Shown piece after piece: positions 59,865 through 64,000 of a stretch of DNA of 64,000 nucleotides (positions are counted from its first letter, which is position 1; each line of letters starts with the position of its first letter). This DNA is from Fen-1258 sp964449775. GTDB taxonomy: Bacteria; Bacteroidota; Ignavibacteria; Ignavibacteriales; Melioribacteraceae. Under the pieces are notes generated by a model. That model saw only the letters and a list, made by a program, of their open reading frames with translations. It was not told the origin of the DNA and did not search any database. Position numbers and translations under genes: made by a program. The stretch is taken from positions 1 through 64,000 of the forward strand of contig CAYVBQ010000015.1 of the NCBI GenBank assembly GCA_964449775.1, written 5' to 3'.

Positions 59865-61193
59865 ATGAGCAATAACAGAAAAAAATACCGTTTCGAAACT
59901 TTGCAATTGCACGCAGGGCAATCCGTTGATCCTGCAACAAACGCCCGCGCAGTTCCGATCTATCAAACTACATCTTACAATTTCAACAACACCGATCACG
60001 CCGCAAATCTTTTCGGTCTGAAAGAGTTCGGAAACATCTATACACGCATAATGAATCCGACAACATCTGTTTTTGAAGAACGAATTGCGGCACTTGAAGG
60101 CGGAGCTGCTGCGTTAGCAACTTCATCGGGACAAGCTGCACAATTCCTTGCTATCAGCACAATTGCAGAAGCTGGAGACAATATTGTTTCAACAAGTTAC
60201 CTCTATGGCGGAACGTACAATCAATTCAAAGTTACTTTTCCACGACTCGGTATAAATGTAAAATTTGTTGAGAGTGATGATCCTTCTGCATTTGCTGATG
60301 CAATTGATGAAAAGACAAAAGCTATTTACCTTGAAACAATTGCAAACCCGCGACTGAATGTTCCTGACATCGAAGCGATTGCAAAAGTTGCGCACGCAAA
60401 TGGTATTCCGTTGATTGTTGATAACACATTCGGCGCCGGCGGATATATTTGCCGCCCGTTCGATTTCGGCGCAGACATTATCACACACTCAGCAACAAAA
60501 TGGATTGGCGGTCACGGGACATCAATAGGCGGTGTTATTGTTGACTCCGGAAAATTCAATTGGGCAAACGGAAAGTTTCCATCGTTCACTGCACCAAGTC
60601 CAGGTTATCACGGATTAAATTTCTGGGAAACGTTCGGTGCAAATAGTCCGTTCGGAAATATTGCATTCATCATCCGCGCAAGAGTTGAACAATTGCGAGA
60701 TATTGGACCGTGCATCAGCCCGTTTAATTCATTTCTGCTTCTTCAAGGATTGGAAACGCTCTCTCTTCGCGTTGAAAGACATTGCGAGAATGCAATCCGT
60801 TTAGCTCGATGGTTGAAAGAGCAGCCGCAGGTTGAGTGGGTTCTTTACCCCGGACTTGAAGAACATCCATTCCATGAAAACGCAAAAAAATATTTTAGAG
60901 AAAATTGTTTCGGCGGAATTGTTACGTTCGGCATTAAAGACGGAATCGAAGCAGGAAAAAAATTCATCAACAACGTTAAACTTGCAAGTCTTCTGGCAAA
61001 TGTTGGAGATGCAAAAACTTTGGTAATTCATCCTGCATCAACTACACACCAGCAGTTAAGTGAAAAGGAACAGGAAGATTCCGGCGTAAAACCTGAGATG
61101 ATAAGAGTCTCGGTTGGAATAGAACATATCGAAGATATTATAGAAGATTTTAAACGTGCATTTGAATTGATAGGCGAACCGGTTATTGCATAA
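59865..61193 (+). CDS. metY: O-acetylhomoserine sulfhydrylase
   Basis: A 442-residue PLP enzyme making homocysteine from O-acetylhomoserine and sulfide. Marks: the N-terminal FETLQLHAGQSVDPAT, PIYQTTSYNF, GNIYTRIMNPTT, the PLP-lysine K212 in HSATKWIGGHG and the C-terminal TTHQQLSEKEQ, VRVSVGIEHIEDI-like block. The start was chosen for AAAGGAG 8 bases upstream; an upstream in-frame ATG lies in the attenuator terminator. First gene of metY-aspartokinase-metX, controlled by the two attenuators. The partner metX makes its substrate. Confidence 0.96.
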   Translation: MSNNRKKYRFETLQLHAGQSVDPATNARAVPIYQTTSYNFNNTDHAANLFGLKEFGNIYTRIMNPTTSVFEERIAALEGGAAALATSSGQAAQFLAISTIAEAGDNIVSTSYLYGGTYNQFKVTFPRLGINVKFVESDDPSAFADAIDEKTKAIYLETIANPRLNVPDIEAIAKVAHANGIPLIVDNTFGAGGYICRPFDFGADIITHSATKWIGGHGTSIGGVIVDSGKFNWANGKFPSFTAPSPGYHGLNFWETFGANSPFGNIAFIIRARVEQLRDIGPCISPFNSFLLLQGLETLSLRVERHCENAIRLARWLKEQPQVEWVLYPGLEEHPFHENAKKYFRENCFGGIVTFGIKDGIEAGKKFINNVKLASLLANVGDAKTLVIHPASTTHQQLSEKEQEDSGVKPEMIRVSVGIEHIEDIIEDFKRAFELIGEPVIA

Positions 61194-61205
61194 GGAGAAA
61201 AGAAT

Positions 61206-62657
61206 ATGAAAGTAATTAAATTCGGCGGAACATCAATTGGTACACCGGAAAGATTTTTAAACGTTGCAAAGATAATTTATAGAAAATCGGAAGAGGAATT
61301 TTCTATAGTTGTTCTTTCGGCAATTGGAGGAATTACAGATAATCTTCTCGAAGCAATTACACTTGCAACTAATGGTAATCAAGAATATCAGAAAACCTTC
61401 GAGCACATTAAATCCAGCCACTTCCATTTCATTTCTGAAGTTGTCGCGACAAACTATCAAGAAGAAACACAAAAACATATCACCAAACTGTTAGATCAAT
61501 TGGAAGACAAATTAAGAGGTGTATTTCTTCTAAACGAATGTTCCGATAGGATCAGCGATTCGATAGTTACTTACGGTGAATATCTTTCCAACAATTTGAT
61601 GGTGGGCGTTTTAAGATCGTGTGGTAAAAAATGCGAGTTCTATGACGCACGAAAACTTATTATAACAAATTCAAATTTTGGTGATGCTGAAGTAAACTTT
61701 TCAGTAACAAATCAGTTGGTGCAAGAATGGTATAATTCATTAAAGAAGAATCACATTCCACTTCTAAATGGATTCACCGGTTCAAATGTGAACGGACACA
61801 TTACAACTCTTGGCAGAAGTGGTTCGGATTTTACAGCTACAATCATTGGCGGTGCGCTGAAGGCAAGTGTTGTGGAAATCTGGACAGATGTTGACGGTGT
61901 ACTTAGCGCTGATCCTAAAGTTGTACCATCGGCAATAACGCTCGATGAGTTGAGTTACGACGAGGCTTCAAGTCTCGCCGTACTCGGCGGAAAAGTAATT
62001 CATCCAAAAACAATTTCACCCGTTGAAAAATATCAGGTGCCGGTTAGTATTCTCAACACATTCAGACCGGATGAAAAAGGAACATTCATTAGCAGCGCAA
62101 ACAATCCGAATAATACCGGGATCAAAACAATTACGTATCTAAATGGACTTTCATCAATCAGTATTTTTGAGGCAGAGTCAAAGTATGGAAGGAAAATTCT
62201 TGCACGATTGTTTGGTTTAATAGCGCGTTTGGAAATACCGATCGTAACGATCTGCAAATCGGCTTATAACCAATCTATTATTTTCATAGTGCAGACAGAA
62301 TACCGGAACGCATTCCTAGAAGAGATTGAACGGGAATTCGTATTGGAAATTGAAAAAGGATTTATCGGTGAGATAACTTCGAGAAATAATCTATCGCTCA
62401 TTTCCGTAATCGGCGTTGGGCGCAAATTCACATCTCTCATAGCACGAAGGATTTATGATGTTCTTGAGAATAACGAAATAAGAAGTATACTTTTTTTGAA
62501 CGATCCCGGTTCACTGAACATCTCTTTTATTATTGATTCTGAGGATGTTAAGAAAACAGTAACTGTTTTGCACAATGAATTCTTTTGGGAATCTTCCGGT
62601 AGAAGTGCTTCGGAAATTTCTTTGGAAGAAACCACTACCGCAACAAACGCAGCTTAA
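61206..62657 (+). CDS. lysC: Aspartate kinase
   Basis: A 483-residue aspartokinase, the first step towards homoserine, threonine, methionine and lysine. The kinase domain shows VIKFGGTSIGTPERF, VVLSAIGGITDNL, TLGRSGSDFTATIIG and EIWTDVDGVLSADPK. Two ACT domains follow (about 310-470) for feedback control. It ends without a homoserine dehydrogenase domain, so it is monofunctional although it resembles the kinase part of ThrA. It starts 13 bases after metY with AAGGAG. Placement in the methionine operon suggests a dedicated methionine-branch isozyme. Confidence 0.93.
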   Translation: MKVIKFGGTSIGTPERFLNVAKIIYRKSEEEFSIVVLSAIGGITDNLLEAITLATNGNQEYQKTFEHIKSSHFHFISEVVATNYQEETQKHITKLLDQLEDKLRGVFLLNECSDRISDSIVTYGEYLSNNLMVGVLRSCGKKCEFYDARKLIITNSNFGDAEVNFSVTNQLVQEWYNSLKKNHIPLLNGFTGSNVNGHITTLGRSGSDFTATIIGGALKASVVEIWTDVDGVLSADPKVVPSAITLDELSYDEASSLAVLGGKVIHPKTISPVEKYQVPVSILNTFRPDEKGTFISSANNPNNTGIKTITYLNGLSSISIFEAESKYGRKILARLFGLIARLEIPIVTICKSAYNQSIIFIVQTEYRNAFLEEIEREFVLEIEKGFIGEITSRNNLSLISVIGVGRKFTSLIARRIYDVLENNEIRSILFLNDPGSLNISFIIDSEDVKKTVTVLHNEFFWESSGRSASEISLEETTTATNAA

Positions 62658-62675
62658 TTAAATCTGGACAAAAAA

Positions 62676-63797
62676 ATGGAATCGAAAATTTCAAACACAG
62701 ACGAACCAGCAAACAGGATTACTTTCTTCGAACCGTTTCAACTTGAGAGCGGAGAAGTACTGACGCAAGTAACAGTTGCATACGAAACTTACGGTAAGTT
62801 AAACAACACCGGGACAAATGCAATTCTGATCTGTCACGCATTAACCGGTGATGCCCACGCATCGGATTACAATTACAACGGCAACGGAAGATCAACCGAT
62901 ACCGTTTCCTCAAAACAGAAAGGTTGGTGGAATGAATTAATAGGTCCAGGGAAAGCATTCGATCCTTCAATACATTTTATCGTTTGCTCGAATATTCTTG
63001 GCGGATGTTACGGCACAACCGGACCAACATCTATTAATCCAATCACCGGCAAAAAATATGGCGCTGCTTTTCCACAGATAACCGTGCGCGATATGGTAAA
63101 CCTACAATACCAACTCTTGAATACACTCGGCGTAAATAAACTTGAAGCGGTCGCAGGAGGATCTCTTGGCGGGATGCAAGTTTTGGAATGGGCATTGATG
63201 TTCCCCGAATATGTAGAAAGAATAATTCCCATTGCTACTGCGGCTCAGCATTCGGCTTGGTGCATTGGTTTAAATGAAGCAGCACGCAAAACTATAACCG
63301 ACGACCCGGCATGGGAAAATGGAAATTACATCTCTCAACCAAGTGCAGGGTTATCAACGGCACGAATGATTGCAATGATTTCTTACAGAAGCGCTGGAAG
63401 TTTTAATAAGAAATTTGGAAGAGCAATTAATCGAAACGAAAGTCACCAAGACTTTAAATCAAATTCCGAATTTCAAGTTGAGAGTTACTTGCACTATCAA
63501 GGCAATAAACTTGTCAGCCGTTTCGATGCAAATACATATCTGTGCATTACCCGTGCAATGGATTTACATGACGTTGCACGTGGACGTGGTTTATTAAGAG
63601 AAGTTTTGGAAAAGATAAAAGCAAAAACATTATGCATCGGAATCAATTCTGATATTCTGTACCCGGTGGCAGAGCAAAAGGAAATTGCATCACTTATTCC
63701 GAATGCAAAATATTTCGAAATTGATTCTATACACGGACATGACGCATTCCTGATTGAGTTTGAACAGATAAACAATGCAATAACCAAATTTTTATAA
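62676..63797 (+). CDS. metX: Homoserine O-acetyltransferase
   Basis: A 373-residue alpha/beta-hydrolase-fold enzyme that acetylates homoserine, giving the substrate of MetY. Marks: VTVAYETYGKLN, ICHALTGDAHASDY, NILGGCYGTTGP, the nucleophile elbow AGGSLGGMQVLEW, the aspartate near the C-terminus (GINSDILYP) and histidine in IHGHDAFLIE. It is the last gene of the operon, 18 bases after the aspartokinase. The first residues (MESKISNTDEP) are ordinary for the family. Confidence 0.96.
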   Translation: MESKISNTDEPANRITFFEPFQLESGEVLTQVTVAYETYGKLNNTGTNAILICHALTGDAHASDYNYNGNGRSTDTVSSKQKGWWNELIGPGKAFDPSIHFIVCSNILGGCYGTTGPTSINPITGKKYGAAFPQITVRDMVNLQYQLLNTLGVNKLEAVAGGSLGGMQVLEWALMFPEYVERIIPIATAAQHSAWCIGLNEAARKTITDDPAWENGNYISQPSAGLSTARMIAMISYRSAGSFNKKFGRAINRNESHQDFKSNSEFQVESYLHYQGNKLVSRFDANTYLCITRAMDLHDVARGRGLLREVLEKIKAKTLCIGINSDILYPVAEQKEIASLIPNAKYFEIDSIHGHDAFLIEFEQINNAITKFL

Positions 63798-63805
63798 TTG
63801 GATTA

Positions 63806-63836
63806 CAACTCTCTACGTTCTAAACTCTACACTCTT
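63806..63836. repeat. Heptameric repeat
   Basis: Seven-base units of the type ACTCTCT, ACGTTCT and ACACTCT lie just behind metX. Confidence 0.55.
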
Positions 63837-63936
63837 AAGTTTTCAACGGCAATCATTCTAATTTTGTGCATATGGAAAATAATTTTTACTTCTTTTCTTC
63901 TCACCATCTATACTTTAAGTCGCCACGAAAACAATC

Positions 63937-64000
63937 ATGAAAGATTTTTTATTCAAATCATTTGAAGAAATGACCGAGAAAGATTACGAAACCGTTGGTT
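63937..64000 (+). CDS. Start of an unidentified gene, cut by the window edge
   Basis: From ATG 63937 an open frame reads MKDFLFKSFEEMTEKDYETV and continues past the window. The phrase DYETVG is like the start of GatB/GatE-type amidotransferase subunits, whose next residues are normally GLEIH, but this cannot be confirmed from 21 codons. No strong Shine-Dalgarno is visible. Confidence 0.4.
   Translation, partial: MKDFLFKSFEEMTEKDYETVG

Noticed and set aside
1..64000. tRNA or rRNA genes, replication origin
   Set aside because: None recognised by eye on either strand; a covariance-model scan would be decisive.

Overview
The window reads as a chromosome segment of an Ignavibacteria-like bacterium (Bacteroidota/Chlorobiota neighbourhood). 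The grounds are the C-terminal sorting domains of the NYPNPFNP type on secreted proteins, an Oar-like TonB receptor with a carboxypeptidase-regulatory domain, a DUF1015 gene next to serC, and a promoter with the TAnnTTTG -7 box known from Bacteroidota. Species is not determinable. Gene density is high, A+T is high, and intergenic space is unusually rich in small palindromic elements and heptameric repeats. A 100-base run of N (6698-6797) marks an assembly gap inside the CRISPR array.

Layout. 70-6160: a lipoprotein serpin, a BRO/DinD-like gene flanked by two copies of the same FKBP 3' end, an M28 peptidase-cyclophilin-FKBP fusion and a secreted phosphoesterase. 6325-16940: a type I-C CRISPR-Cas locus, all on the minus strand (cas3-cas5-cas8c-cas7, then cas4-cas1-cas2, leader, array). 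A REP-like palindrome cluster with an IS200/RAYT-type transposase and a truncated BRO gene is wedged between cas7 and cas4. 17211-31048: secreted lamin-tail and sorting-domain proteins, a lipoprotein, CoA-binding protein, PAP2-like membrane protein, a stand-alone CarH-like B12 photosensor domain, a secreted GH13 amylase and a TonB receptor. 31189-47264: housekeeping and stress genes (M24 peptidase, PAS histidine kinase, Sua5, inositol-phosphatase family, thioredoxin, SerC, DUF1015, pirin, MarR, OsmC, cytosine deaminase, PspC, ECF sigma/anti-sigma), interspersed with MITE-like repeats and a four-helix-bundle (S23) gene apparently inserted into a purine permease remnant. 47490-55696: alaS followed by a restriction-modification pair and an AAA/DUF4143 ATPase. 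The alaS 3' end recurs after each of these two modules. 55706-59393: a depolymerase/tag deletion chimera, an aldehyde dehydrogenase and PIN-PhoH. 59423-63797: a methionine operon (metY-aspartokinase-metX).

Two observations stand out. First, the methionine operon is preceded by two tandem short ORFs full of consecutive Met (and some Cys) codons. Each is followed by an intrinsic terminator, and the 5' arm of that terminator can instead pair with the last codons of the leader ORF. This is the layout of classical ribosome-mediated attenuation, but for methionine and in duplicate. Second, accessory genes (the R-M pair, the DUF4143 ATPase and a BRO/DinD gene) each sit between copies of the 3' end of the preceding core gene (alaS twice, the FKBP fusion once). 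This suggests a recurrent way of inserting cargo behind a gene while restoring its end. No integrase is visible in these modules.

All calls come from reading the sequence and translations; no database search was run.
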